From Algibacter pacificus (lineage in GTDB: Bacteria; Bacteroidota; Bacteroidia; Flavobacteriales; Flavobacteriaceae), in the NCBI RefSeq assembly GCF_008033385.1, contig NZ_ML701731.1, positions 1-64,000 on the forward strand: 64,000 nucleotides of DNA, given 5' to 3'. How positions within the stretch are numbered: position 1 is the first letter of the stretch; each line of letters opens with the position of its first letter. The position numbers and the translations under genes are program-made. The notes under the pieces were generated by a model. The model had not been told where the DNA came from. It was given only the letters and a program-made list of their open reading frames with translations, and did not search any database. Below are positions 19,567 through 28,846 of this stretch, piece after piece.

Positions 19567-21879
19567 GTGAAAGTCTGTATAGCCGAAAAACCAAGTGTTG
19601 CCCGCGAAATTGCTACCGTATTAGGAGCGAATACCAAACGCGATGGCTATTATGAAGGCAATGGTTACGCGGTAACTTACACCTTTGGACACTTGTGCAC
19701 GCTTAAAGAACCCAACGATTATAAACCTTACTGGAAAAGTTGGGATTTGAATAATTTACCCATGCTTCCCGAGAAATTTGAAACCAAAGTGGTTGCGAAT
19801 GACGGTATACAGAAGCAATTTAGGATTGTGAAAAGTTTATTTGATAAAGCCGAATTGGTTATAAATTGTGGGGATGCCGGGCAAGAAGGAGAACTTATTC
19901 AGCGTTGGGTGATGAATGAAGCTGAATATAAAGGCAAAGTACAGCGTTTATGGATTTCATCCTTAACCACCGAGGCGATAAAAGAAGGATTTCAGAATTT
20001 AAAACCTGCTGAAGATTACGATAATTTATATTATGCCGGATTTTCTAGAGCCATTGGCGATTGGCTTTTGGGCATGAATGCCACCAGATTATATACCGTA
20101 AAACATGGTGGTTATAAACAAGTGCTATCGGTAGGGCGGGTGCAAACCCCAACATTAGCTATGGTTGTGGGGCGTTTTAAGGATATTGAAAACTTTAAGC
20201 CGCAACCGTATTGGGAATTGCAAACCTTGTATCGTGAAACGCTTTTTAGTTATGAAGAAGGGCGTTTTCTTAAAAAAGAAGATGGGGAAGCTTTAGCGAA
20301 TAAAGTAAAAGAAAGTGATTTCGAGATTCTATCGACCACCAAAAAGAAAGGGAAGGAATACGCTCCAAAACTTTTTGATTTAACAGGTTTACAGGTATAT
20401 TGTAATACCAAGTTTGGTTTTTCAGCCGATGAAACCTTGAAAATTGTTCAGAAGTTATATGAACAAAAAGTAGTGACCTATCCCAGAGTAGATACCACAT
20501 TTTTACCGAATGATGTCTATCCAAAAGTACCCGGTATACTTGGTAAATTAACCAATTATGCTACGTTAACGCAACCGCTTTTAGGGAAGAAAATAAAAAA
20601 ATCGACCCGCGTTTTTAACGATAAAAAAGTCACCGATCACCACGCTATTATTCCAACCGGAATTCAAATTAATTTACAGTACAACCAACAGCAGGTTTAC
20701 GATATTATCGTAAAACGGTTTATTGCGGTGTTTTATGACGATTGTACGGTTTCGAATACCACTGTTTTGGGTAACGCGGCCAAAGTTGTTTTTAAAACCA
20801 CGGGAAAAGAAATTTTAGAAAAGGGCTGGCGTGTGGTTTTTGAAAATCCGAATGCCAAAGAAAAGGAATCGGGAATTTTACCCACTTTTGTAAAAGGTGA
20901 AAAAGGGCCGCATGAACCCTCGTTTTTAGAAAAAGAAACCAAGCCGCCAAAGCAGTTTACAGAGGCAACGTTGTTACGGGCTATGGAAACGGCAGGGAAG
21001 CAGGTGGACGATGAAGAGTTACGAGATTTAATGAAAGAAAATGGTATCGGGCGTCCATCGACACGAGCCAATATTATTGAAACGCTTTTTAAACGAAAAT
21101 ATATAAAGCGTAATAAAAAACAGGTGTTACCAACCGTTACCGGGATTCAGTTAATTGATACCATACAAAATGATTTGCTGAAATCTGCTGAACTCACGGG
21201 GTCTTGGGAGAAGCAATTAAAGGATATTGAAAAAGGAACCTTTAGTGCTGGCGCTTTTATAAAAAATATGAAGCGCATGGTAGATGCTTTAGTTTACGAA
21301 GTGCGAAGCGAAACTAAACGTGCGAATATTTCTCAGGCTAATGTGGTGAAAACCCGAGCAGCTAAAGCAACCGTAAAAAAGCAAGCTGGTATTTTGGCTG
21401 AGGTTTGTCCGAAATGTAAAAAAGGACAGCTTTTAAAAGGGAAGACTGCTTATGGTTGTAGTGCTTATAAAGACGGTTGTAATTTTGTAATGCCATTTAG
21501 TTTTTTGGATAAAAAAATCTCTGAAAAACAGTTTATTCGATTGCTACAAAAAGGTTCTACGGTGAATTTAAAAGGTTTTAAAACGGATAGCGGAACAGTT
21601 GAAGGTCTATTGCGTTTTGATGATGATTTTAAGTTGAAGTTGGAACCGAAAGTACAGGTGGCAAAAACAGAAAAACCAGCAGATACTTCTGGTTCTGATA
21701 CGTTGACTTGCCCAAAATGTCATAAAGGCACCGTGATAAAAGGAAAAACGGCTTATGGCTGTAGCGCTTATAAATCGGGTTGTGATTTTAAAATGACTTT
21801 CGATACAGTAAAATCTAAAATTAACGGACAGAAGCCAACAAAAGAATTGGTTTATAAAATTTTGAAAGGCGAAGTGTAG
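19567..21879 (+). CDS. topB: DNA topoisomerase III (type IA)
   Basis: About 770 residues. I choose GTG at 19567 (VKVCIAEKPSVAREIA), since the family starts with the Toprim strand KVCIAEKPSVA; the ATG at 19507 would add 20 unrelated residues and lies upstream of a promoter-like TATTTTG at 19535-19541. Visible features are the Toprim acidic motif (CGDAGQEGELIQRW), the active-site Tyr region (VTYPRVDTTFLP), a GIGRPSTRANIIETL motif, and two C-terminal zinc ribbons near residues 615 and 715 (CPKCKKGQLLKGKTAYGCSA and CPKCHKGTVIKGKTAYGCSA). It decatenates and relaxes negatively supercoiled DNA. It appears monocistronic, with the 171-bp repeat array just after it. Confidence 0.95.
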   Translation: MKVCIAEKPSVAREIATVLGANTKRDGYYEGNGYAVTYTFGHLCTLKEPNDYKPYWKSWDLNNLPMLPEKFETKVVANDGIQKQFRIVKSLFDKAELVINCGDAGQEGELIQRWVMNEAEYKGKVQRLWISSLTTEAIKEGFQNLKPAEDYDNLYYAGFSRAIGDWLLGMNATRLYTVKHGGYKQVLSVGRVQTPTLAMVVGRFKDIENFKPQPYWELQTLYRETLFSYEEGRFLKKEDGEALANKVKESDFEILSTTKKKGKEYAPKLFDLTGLQVYCNTKFGFSADETLKIVQKLYEQKVVTYPRVDTTFLPNDVYPKVPGILGKLTNYATLTQPLLGKKIKKSTRVFNDKKVTDHHAIIPTGIQINLQYNQQQVYDIIVKRFIAVFYDDCTVSNTTVLGNAAKVVFKTTGKEILEKGWRVVFENPNAKEKESGILPTFVKGEKGPHEPSFLEKETKPPKQFTEATLLRAMETAGKQVDDEELRDLMKENGIGRPSTRANIIETLFKRKYIKRNKKQVLPTVTGIQLIDTIQNDLLKSAELTGSWEKQLKDIEKGTFSAGAFIKNMKRMVDALVYEVRSETKRANISQANVVKTRAAKATVKKQAGILAEVCPKCKKGQLLKGKTAYGCSAYKDGCNFVMPFSFLDKKISEKQFIRLLQKGSTVNLKGFKTDSGTVEGLLRFDDDFKLKLEPKVQVAKTEKPADTSGSDTLTCPKCHKGTVIKGKTAYGCSAYKSGCDFKMTFDTVKSKINGQKPTKELVYKILKGEV

Positions 21880-21893
21880 CTTGTTTCTTTTTT

Positions 21894-23118
21894 GTCATGT
21901 CGACGAAAGGAGACATCACATAAAGCTATTAAAAGCCCATGTTATGTGATATCTCCTTTGGTCGATATGACATCAGTTTGCAGTTTTAGTTCGTTGCATT
22001 ATGATGAATAAAAGTTTTGTACAAACAGAATAGAAGTATTTAAAGAAATAATAGGAATGCGTTTGTCATGTCGACGCTAGGAGACATCACATAAAGCTAT
22101 TAAAAGCCCATGTTATGTGATATCTCCTTTGGTCGATATGACATCAGTTTGCAGTTTTAGTTTGTTGCATTATGATGAATAAAGGTTTTGTACAAGCGAA
22201 ATAGAAGTATTTAAAGAAATAAAAAGTATGCATTTGTCGTGTCGACGCTAGGAGACATCCCATAAAGCTATTAAAAGTACTTGTTATGTGATATCTCCCT
22301 TCGTCGATATGACAGTAGTTTGCGGTTTTAGTTCGTTGCGTTATGATGAATGATAGTTTTGTATAAACGGAATAGAATATTTAAAGAAATAAAAGGAATG
22401 CGTTTGTCATGTCGACGCTAGGAGACATCACATAAAGCTATTAAAAGCCCATGTTATGTGATATCTCCTTTGGTCGATATGACATCAGTTTGCAGTTTTA
22501 GTTTGTTGTGTTATGCTTAATGATGGTTTTGTACAAACAGAATAGAATATTTAAAGAAATAAATAGTATAAGTTTGTCATGTCGACGCTAGGAGACATCA
22601 CATAAAGCTATTAAAAGCCCATGTTATGTAATATCTCCTTTGGTCGATATGACATCAGTTTGCAGTTTTAGTTTGCTGGATTATGATGAATGATGGTTTT
22701 GTACAAGCGAAATAGAAGTATTTAAAGAAATAAAAAGTATGCATTTGTCATGTCGACGCTAGGAGACATCCCATAAAGCTATTAAAAACGCTTGTTGTGT
22801 GATATCTCCTTTCGTCGATATGACAGCAGTTTGCGGTTTTAGTTTGCTGTGTTATGCTGAATGATGGTTTTGTATAAACAGAATAGAAGTATTTAAAGAA
22901 ATAAAAGGAATACGTTTGTCATGTCGACGTTAGGAGACATCACATAAAGCTATTAAAAGCACCTGTTAGGTGATATCTCTTTTGGTCGATATGACATCGG
23001 TTTGTAGTTTTAGTTTGCTGCATTATGATGAATAAAGGTTTTGTAAAAACAGAATAGAAGTATTTAAAGAAATAAAAGGAATACGTTTGTCATGTCGACT
23101 TTAGGAGACATCCCATAA
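21894..23118 (+). repeat. Tandem array of seven 170-171-bp hairpin units
   Basis: Units begin at 21894, 22065, 22236, 22406, 22576, 22747 and 22918; a truncated eighth begins at 23089 and loses similarity near 23118. Each unit opens with a large hairpin: in unit 1 a 30-nt arm (21894-21923), an 18-nt loop and a 30-nt arm (21942-21971) with 27 Watson-Crick pairs and one G-U. The rest of each unit (about 93 bp) is AT-rich spacer ending in TATTTAAAGAAATAA. I see no coding potential. Units 2 and 5, and units 3 and 6, share private variants, so a three-unit block (511 bp) was duplicated. This array fills the 1.3-kb gap between topB and the pseudouridine synthase gene; 23119-23215 has no other feature. 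Confidence 0.95.
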
Positions 23119-23215
23119 CAGTAGGTTTTATTAATAGAGAAAATCTACTTATTTTATTTTTAAAGCGAAACATACAAATTGAACAGTCCGTAGAATTCCC
23201 AAAAAGAATTAGAGA

Positions 23216-23821
23216 ATGACCGATAATAATACCGAGAATACCATTGAACATAAACACTACGCGATTTACAAACCTTATGGGTTTTTAAGTCAGTTTTACA
23301 GTAATTCTACACAGCAAAAGCGTAAACGGTTTTTAGGCGAATTGGGCAATTTCCCGGAAGGTATTATGGCCATTGGTCGTTTGGATGAAAAATCGGAAGG
23401 ATTGTTATTATTAACTACCGATGGTAAAATGAGCGATTTTGTAAACAGCCAAAAGGTGGAAAAGGAATACTACGCACAAGTGGATGGCGATATTACAGAG
23501 GAAGCTGTTGCGCAATTAAAAGCGGGTGTAGAAATTGGTTTTGATGGTAAAAAGTACCAAACAAAACCGTGTAAAGCTTTTAAATTAGAGTCGCTCCCTG
23601 AGGTTCCAAAAGCACAGCAAAAAATTAGAGATGATCGGCATGGACCAACATCTTGGGTGTCTATTACTTTAAACGAGGGTAAATTTAGACAGGTACGTAA
23701 AATGACTTCGGCGGTTGGTTTTCCGACGTTGCGATTGGTGCGTGTTAGGGTAGGAAACCTTGGTTTAAATGATATGCAAATTGGTGATGTTATTGAACAT
23801 AGCACATTTGCCCTGCGTTAG
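23216..23821 (+). CDS. RNA pseudouridine synthase, RluE/RsuA family
   Basis: 201 residues without the N-terminal S4 domain of RsuA, which suits the short RluE-type enzymes. The catalytic motif is GRLDEKSEGLLLLTTDG (Asp in GRLDxxSEGL is the nucleophile for pseudouridine formation). The opening KHYAIYKPYGFLSQF and the late motif LNEGKFRQVRKMTSAVGFPTLRLVRVRVG are family hallmarks. It modifies a uridine in 23S (RluE-like) or another rRNA; the exact site cannot be decided. The stop codon overlaps the start of a dispersed repeat. Confidence 0.92.
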   Translation: MTDNNTENTIEHKHYAIYKPYGFLSQFYSNSTQQKRKRFLGELGNFPEGIMAIGRLDEKSEGLLLLTTDGKMSDFVNSQKVEKEYYAQVDGDITEEAVAQLKAGVEIGFDGKKYQTKPCKAFKLESLPEVPKAQQKIRDDRHGPTSWVSITLNEGKFRQVRKMTSAVGFPTLRLVRVRVGNLGLNDMQIGDVIEHSTFALR

Positions 23822-23909
23822 GGATTGCAGTGGAAAACCCACAGCAAGACCAATGATAATTGGACTTGCGAGGATTTGTAGCGTAAAGCCCGACCCTTGG
23901 GTAACGCCC
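23815..23909 (+). repeat. Dispersed intergenic element, copy A
   Basis: It runs from GCGTTAGGGATTG to AAGCCCGACCCTTGGGTAACGCCC-like ends with a variable middle. Related copies occur at 30211-30304 (inverted), 39569-39656 and 42852-42951 (inverted). Here its first bases supply the TAG stop of the pseudouridine synthase gene. It lies between that gene and a convergent membrane-protein gene. Confidence 0.8.
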
Positions 23910-23916
23910 AAAAAAA

Positions 23917-24552
23917 TTAAATTTCTAGCTTTTTAATTTCTTTATAATTTCGGTTTAATTGTTTTAATAATAGCCCGTAAATAAGCTTGTAAAATAACCA
24001 AATAACGCCAATAAATATACAGGTAATTAGGAGTAGAAATGCGATAATGACTAGCATTTTTGTGTTTCCTGCCGTGGCGAGTTGGTGCGATATTTTTGGA
24101 TTGTTGTGCAAGGCATAGTAAAAACCAACCATGATGGATGTGCCCGCCATAACGAGATTATAGAGCACGTAATATTTTACTATTTTACGTGTTTTTATAA
24201 TGCTTTCCATAAGTTTTTTTGTGCTATCGGTAACCGAAATGGATTGGTACGATTTGTAGAGCAAGTAAATAAAGATCCCGATGATGATGTAACTAAAAAT
24301 AGTGAAGGCTACAAATACCGTGTCGTTTGTGTAAATGGCGTCTAGTTTTGCTTTGTATTCTGGGGTGCAAAAAAACGGAATCATGTTTATGATAATCCAA
24401 AACGCAAGTTCGGCGATGCTAATGTAAAAAAGGGTCTTTACGATGGAAGACGATTTTTTATGCAACATGGGGTAAATATCATTTACCGTTAGTTTTTTAT
24501 GATTGGGTTTGGTGGCGTTCCAATCCTTTTTTAAGATATCTAATTCATCCAT
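23917..24552 (-). CDS. Four-helix membrane protein next to ECF sigma factor
   Basis: 211 residues, no recognised family. A cytosolic N-terminus of about 38 residues (MDELDILKKDWNATKPNHKK) precedes four hydrophobic segments at about 41-61, 79-99, 128-149 and 168-195. It starts 4 bp after the stop of the sigma-factor gene on the same strand, so they are co-transcribed. In Flavobacteriaceae this gene pair is common, and position suggests the membrane protein is an anti-sigma or sensor partner. I see no zinc-binding HxxxCxxC anti-sigma motif, so the role is inference from context. Confidence 0.75.
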   Translation of the reverse strand: MDELDILKKDWNATKPNHKKLTVNDIYPMLHKKSSSIVKTLFYISIAELAFWIIINMIPFFCTPEYKAKLDAIYTNDTVFVAFTIFSYIIIGIFIYLLYKSYQSISVTDSTKKLMESIIKTRKIVKYYVLYNLVMAGTSIMVGFYYALHNNPKISHQLATAGNTKMLVIIAFLLLITCIFIGVIWLFYKLIYGLLLKQLNRNYKEIKKLEI

Positions 24553-24556
24553 AGCG

Positions 24557-25051
24557 TTACGGATTTAGTATGGTTTTAAGTTTTGTTTTTATTCTATTCA
24601 TTTTCACACGTGCATTCACTTCACTTATTCCTAATGTGGTACTTATTTCTCTGTAATCTTTGTCTTCTAAATACAAGAAAACGAGTGCTTTTTCAATGTC
24701 GTTTAATTGGTGTACAGCTTTGTACAGTATTTTTAATTGTTGGTCTTTGGTGTCGTCGTAATCTTCTGCTTTTATTTTAAAAGCTACGCCTTCATAATCT
24801 TGGGTGTTTATGGTGCGTTTCGATTTTCGGTATAAGGTAATCGCTGTGTTTAAAGCGACTCGGTACATCCAGGTACTGAATTTAGAATCGCCACGAAATT
24901 TAGGATAGGCTTTCCATAACTGGATGGTTATTTCCTGAAATAAATCGTTGTGGGCATCATAATTATTGGTGTACAAACGGCAAATTTTGTGCGCAATATT
25001 CTGATGCTTTTCTAGCAATTCTACAAAACTATGTTCTAGTTCTTTATTCAA
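24557..25051 (-). CDS. ECF-type RNA polymerase sigma factor
   Basis: 164 residues. Region 2 is clear (YDAHNDLFQEITIQLWKAYP, then FRGDSKFSTWMYRVALNTA), binding core polymerase and the -10 element. Region 4 lies at the end (LEDKDYREISTTLGISEVNARVKMNRIK) with the helix-turn-helix. The N-terminal segment EHSFVELLEKHQNIAHKICRLY is typical of the sigma-70 family ECF group in flavobacteria. The gene heads a two-gene operon with the membrane protein and is probably controlled by it. Target promoters cannot be read from here. Confidence 0.93.
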   Translation of the reverse strand: MNKELEHSFVELLEKHQNIAHKICRLYTNNYDAHNDLFQEITIQLWKAYPKFRGDSKFSTWMYRVALNTAITLYRKSKRTINTQDYEGVAFKIKAEDYDDTKDQQLKILYKAVHQLNDIEKALVFLYLEDKDYREISTTLGISEVNARVKMNRIKTKLKTILNP

Positions 25052-25187
25052 AGTTGTGGGTTAGTTACTCTATAAGTAGTTTGTAATTTAAAATTGTTAC
25101 AGAAATTTTTAATTTTTTTAAACGGATGCTGTTATTGGTTGTGGTTGCCTGTTTTTTTTGATTTTAAATATAGGGAATTAATGTAAA

Positions 25188-25220
25188 AACGGCTGCTTAA
25201 TTTTTATTTAAGCAGCCGTT
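25188..25220 (-). terminator. Terminator of the FKBP lipoprotein gene
   Basis: A perfect 13-bp stem (AACGGCTGCTTAA with TTAAGCAGCCGTT) and 7-nt loop, followed on the minus strand by TTTTTACATT. It sits 26 bp past the FKBP stop and before the sigma-factor gene, separating the two transcription units. Confidence 0.85.
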
Positions 25221-25245
25221 AATTTATGTGTTTTAACTGAATGTT

Positions 25246-26079
25246 TTAGTTTACTGAAATAAGATTGACATCGAAAATTAAAACAGATCCTGCCTGAATA
25301 CCGTTATAATAATAATTTCCGTAAGCTAAATGAGCCGGTACTAAAAGTTTACCGCTTCCGCCTTCTTTAAAATAAGGGATGCCTTCTGTCCAACCGGCAA
25401 TAACTTGTTGTAGGTTAAATGAAACGCCTGAATCATCGCTTTCATCGAATACAGTTCCGTCAGTGTAGTACCCTTTATAGGCTACGGTAACATTATCGCT
25501 TTCTGTGGGTTGGGCTCCTGTACCTTCTTCATCAATAATATAATATAATCCGCTACCAGTTTTTTCGGCGGTTAAATTATTGTCTTCAATATATTCTAAA
25601 ATGTCTTGGTCGTTTTCGGTTTTGTAGTTTACATAAATTAATTCTATGTCGAAAATTAACACCGAGCCAGCTGGTATAATACCATTGGTCGAACTTCCAT
25701 ATCCTAAATGTGCAGGAACTATAAGTTTACCGCTACCACCTTCGTTAAAGTACGGAATGCCTTCTAACCATCCATACATTAAGCCTTCTAGGTAAGTATC
25801 AAAATAGTCATCGGTAGATTCATCAAATACGGTACCATCGGTTAAATAGCCTTTATAATCTACTAGAACACGGTCGTATAAAATTGGGGCTTCTCCTGTG
25901 CCTTGCTCGTCTATAATGTAGTATAGACCAGAATTACTTTTTTCAGCATCTAAATTATTGTCGGATAAATAGGTTTGAATTTCTGCGTCGTTTTCTTCCG
26001 AATAATCAATAAATTCTTCTGTTTTACTGCATGAGGTAATTACTAGTAAGGTAAGTGCTATTAATAGAGTGTTTTTCAT
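25246..26079 (-). CDS. Lipoprotein with two FKBP-type peptidyl-prolyl isomerase domains
   Basis: 277 residues with a lipobox (LVITSCSKTEE). Two FKBP domains lie at about 50-150 and 175-277. Each contains the FKBP core pattern: VLVDYKGYLTDGTVFDES with GGSGKLIVPAHLGYGS, and VTVAYKGYYTDGTVFDES with GGSGKLLVPAHLAYGN. Each is preceded by a similar leader (SGLYYIIDEQGTG and SGLYYIIDEEGTG), so the whole 130-residue unit was duplicated. It probably catalyses prolyl isomerisation of exported proteins at the periplasmic face of the envelope. Transcribed alone, with a strong terminator after it. Confidence 0.93.
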   Translation of the reverse strand: MKNTLLIALTLLVITSCSKTEEFIDYSEENDAEIQTYLSDNNLDAEKSNSGLYYIIDEQGTGEAPILYDRVLVDYKGYLTDGTVFDESTDDYFDTYLEGLMYGWLEGIPYFNEGGSGKLIVPAHLGYGSSTNGIIPAGSVLIFDIELIYVNYKTENDQDILEYIEDNNLTAEKTGSGLYYIIDEEGTGAQPTESDNVTVAYKGYYTDGTVFDESDDSGVSFNLQQVIAGWTEGIPYFKEGGSGKLLVPAHLAYGNYYYNGIQAGSVLIFDVNLISVN

Positions 26080-26133
26080 TTTTCTGTTTTTTTTTGTAAA
26101 TATAGGGTGAATTATATTTGATAAAAAAGATTA

Positions 26134-26796
26134 TTAATCAACCTTTTTAAAACGTAATACCTCGGTGCCATCTGGGTTATAAATATAAAGATTCTGTTTT
26201 TCTTTTTTATAGGTTGTGGCTTGAAGTATAGATAGATTGAAAGGACGATCTATATTAACATCAAAGCACATTTTTTTTGTTGAGATTACAGGTCCAAATG
26301 TTATGTTTTTTGAGTTTAATGCAATTATTTTTCCCGAATAACTGTTACAACCATCTGTTCCAAAGATCATCATTTTTGTTAGATTGATTTCTAAAGTAGG
26401 TATGTTAATTTTAGTGTCTATAGGGTTTGCATTGATATGAGTTACAGCCCAAATATCATGTAGTGCTACTTTAGGATCTTGTTTTTTTTCTAAAATATTT
26501 ATTAATTTATAAGAAATCGAATTGGCATCTGTAGGCGTGTTTTTAAGTTTTGTTTTAGAAACTTCTATGTGTTGAAAATACCCTGTTTCAAATTTAAATC
26601 TATCAATGGGTGTTGTTAAATTTTCCCAAGTGGCTTGGTCTAAGTTTTTTCCGTAATATACCTGTAAGCAAGTCGTGTTTTTTGTGCCAACATTGCAATC
26701 CTTTTTTGTACTATTTACCCACATTGTTGTTGTTTTGCAAGAGGTAAGTACTAAAGTGAATAAAATAATAATTAAAAGTGACTTTATATGGAGCAT
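26134..26796 (-). CDS. Lipoprotein with DUF4377-like and META/HslJ-like domains
   Basis: 220 residues with a lipobox (LVLTSCKTTTM). Residues about 30-95 (CLQVYYGKNLDQATWEN, FKFETGYFQHIEVSKTKL) resemble DUF4377. Residues about 115-215 resemble a META domain (HDIWAVTHINANPI, FGTDGCNSYSGKI, ISTKKMCFD). META domains occur in HslJ-type envelope proteins linked to stress resistance, but a molecular activity is not established. It lies between htpG and the FKBP gene on the same strand with its own gaps, so co-transcription is uncertain. Confidence 0.75.
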   Translation of the reverse strand: MLHIKSLLIIILFTLVLTSCKTTTMWVNSTKKDCNVGTKNTTCLQVYYGKNLDQATWENLTTPIDRFKFETGYFQHIEVSKTKLKNTPTDANSISYKLINILEKKQDPKVALHDIWAVTHINANPIDTKINIPTLEINLTKMMIFGTDGCNSYSGKIIALNSKNITFGPVISTKKMCFDVNIDRPFNLSILQATTYKKEKQNLYIYNPDGTEVLRFKKVD

Positions 26797-26867
26797 TGCT
26801 TAAGGTTTGTATTAAAATATTTATACCGCTAAAGGTATTGTTTTTATAAAATAAAACAAAACCACTC

Positions 26868-26886
26868 TGTTTTTACAAAGTGGTTT
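26868..26886 (-). terminator. Terminator of htpG
   Basis: AAACCACT pairs with AGTGGTTT around a short loop; on the minus strand a T-rich tract (TTTTGTTTTATTTT) follows. It is about 46 bp after the htpG stop. A smaller hairpin (CCCTC/GAGGG, 26906-26919) lies between the stop and this terminator. Confidence 0.75.
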
Positions 26887-26932
26887 AGAATTAATTTATG
26901 AGATTCCCTCCTTCGAGGGCATTGCGCTTTGC

Positions 26933-28846
26933 TTATTTTATCATTTCGTAGCTACGTTTAATAAAGTTTGTTAACTCTTCACCTTTTAATAAACCTTGAG
27001 AAAGGCGTGCTAAATCTAAACTTTGAGTAATTAAACGTTCTTGAGTTTCCTTTACTTCGGTTGCTAAAATATCGCTAACTAAAACCGAGTTTGTATTTAC
27101 AACTAAATTGTATGTTTCTGGCATGTTGCCAAACATTTGCATACCGCCACCACCTGTAGCTTGCATTTCTTTCATTCTACGCATAAATTCTGGTTGCGTA
27201 ATGGTGAATGGTACCTCGTCGCTATCCATAGATTCTAACTGAACTGTGAATTTTTCTTGAGGAATCACTTCTTTTAATAAAGCATCTAGGGTTTTAGTTT
27301 GTTCTTCATCTAATTTAGAAATCGTGGTTTCGTCTTTCTTAATTAAATTACTAATATGGTCACCATCAACACGAGCAAACGTAATGTTTTCTTTGCTGCT
27401 TTCTAGTTTCTGAATTAAATGTGAAACTATTGGAGAATCTAACAATAAAACTTCGTAACCTTTAGCTTTAGCAGATTCAATATAACTGTGTTGTTCATCT
27501 TTATTAGAAGCATAAAGGACAACCAATTTACCATCTTTATCAGTTTGGTTGGCTTTAATTTTGTTAAATAATTCTTCGTAAGTGTAATGTGTGCCATCTA
27601 CGGTTGGATATAATGCAAAGGCATCTGCTTTTTCAAAGAATTTTTCTTCAGAAAGCATACCGTATTCAATAACGATTTTAATATCGTTCCATTTTGCTTC
27701 AAAATCTTCGCGGTTTGCGTTAAAAAGTGATTTTAACTTATCGGCTACTTTTCTAGTAATGTAAGATGAAATCTTTTTTACAGCACCATCGGCTTGTAAG
27801 TAAGAACGCGATACATTTAACGGGATGTCTGGCGAATCGATAACACCACGTAACATGGTTAAAAATTCTGGAACAATGCCTTCTACGTTATCGGTTACAA
27901 ATACCTGATTTTGGTATAATTGTATTTTATCCTTCTGTATTTGCATGTCGTTAGACATTTTTGGGAAGTATAAAATACCTGTTAAGTTAAATGGGTAATC
28001 TACATTTAAATGAATATTGAATAACGGCTCTTCGAATTGCATTGGGTACAATTCACGGTAAAAGCTACTGTAATCTTCATCTTTTAAATCGGCCGGTTGT
28101 TTGGTCCAAGCCGGATTTGGATTATTAATAATGTCGTCTACTGTAATTTTTTTGTGAGGCTCAGTAGTTTCTTTACCATCTTTATCTTTTATGGTCGCTG
28201 GCGTAAAATCTGGATCGTTTATTTCTTTAGTTCCAAATTTAATTGGCACTGGCATAAACTTGTTATATTTTGTAAGTAACTCTCGTATGCGGCTTTCTTC
28301 TAAAAATTCTGTAGAATCTTCAGCAATATGAAGAATAATTTCAGTTCCACGATCTGTTTTGTCCGATGCTTCTAAAGTAAACTCAGGCGATCCGTCGCAA
28401 GTCCAATGTGCAGCAGGTTCCTCTTCTTTATGCGATTTAGTGATGATTTCCACTTTTTCAGCCACCATAAAAGCAGAGTAAAACCCTAAACCAAAATGAC
28501 CGATAATTCCAGAATCTTTAGCCGAATCTTTATATTTATCTAAAAACTCTTCAGCTCCAGAAAAAGCCACTTGATTAATATATTTTTCAACCTCCTCGGC
28601 AGTCATTCCTAAACCTTGATCGATAATATGAAGTTTTTTACCTTCTTTATCAATTTTAACTTCAATTTGTGGATTGCCGTATTCAGCTTTAGATTCGCCA
28701 ATACTCGTTAAATGTTTTAGCTTTAAAGTGGCATCGGTACCGTTACTAATAAGCTCACGTAAAAATATTTCGTGATCGCTATATAAGAATTTTTTAATAA
28801 GCGGAAAGATATTCTCTACCGATACATTAATACTTCCTTTTGTCAT
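26933..28846 (-). CDS. htpG: Molecular chaperone HtpG (Hsp90)
   Basis: 637 residues, the usual length. The N-terminal GHKL ATPase domain is clear: FLRELISNGTDATLKLKHL (Asn for Mg), IDQGLGMTAEEVEKYI and GHFGLGFYSAFMVAEKVEI. The middle domain contains the catalytic Arg region (LNVSRSYLQADGAVKKI), and the C-terminal dimerisation domain ends in FIKRSYEMIK. It is a cytosolic ATP-dependent chaperone. It is transcribed divergently from fabH across a 336-bp gap that holds a perfect inverted repeat, a candidate heat-shock operator. Confidence 0.97.
   Translation of the reverse strand: MTKGSINVSVENIFPLIKKFLYSDHEIFLRELISNGTDATLKLKHLTSIGESKAEYGNPQIEVKIDKEGKKLHIIDQGLGMTAEEVEKYINQVAFSGAEEFLDKYKDSAKDSGIIGHFGLGFYSAFMVAEKVEIITKSHKEEEPAAHWTCDGSPEFTLEASDKTDRGTEIILHIAEDSTEFLEESRIRELLTKYNKFMPVPIKFGTKEINDPDFTPATIKDKDGKETTEPHKKITVDDIINNPNPAWTKQPADLKDEDYSSFYRELYPMQFEEPLFNIHLNVDYPFNLTGILYFPKMSNDMQIQKDKIQLYQNQVFVTDNVEGIVPEFLTMLRGVIDSPDIPLNVSRSYLQADGAVKKISSYITRKVADKLKSLFNANREDFEAKWNDIKIVIEYGMLSEEKFFEKADAFALYPTVDGTHYTYEELFNKIKANQTDKDGKLVVLYASNKDEQHSYIESAKAKGYEVLLLDSPIVSHLIQKLESSKENITFARVDGDHISNLIKKDETTISKLDEEQTKTLDALLKEVIPQEKFTVQLESMDSDEVPFTITQPEFMRRMKEMQATGGGGMQMFGNMPETYNLVVNTNSVLVSDILATEVKETQERLITQSLDLARLSQGLLKGEELTNFIKRSYEMIK

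Noticed and set aside
21894-23118. CRISPR array
   Set aside because: The repeats are 170-171 bp long with similar, not unique, spacer sequence, and no cas gene is nearby.
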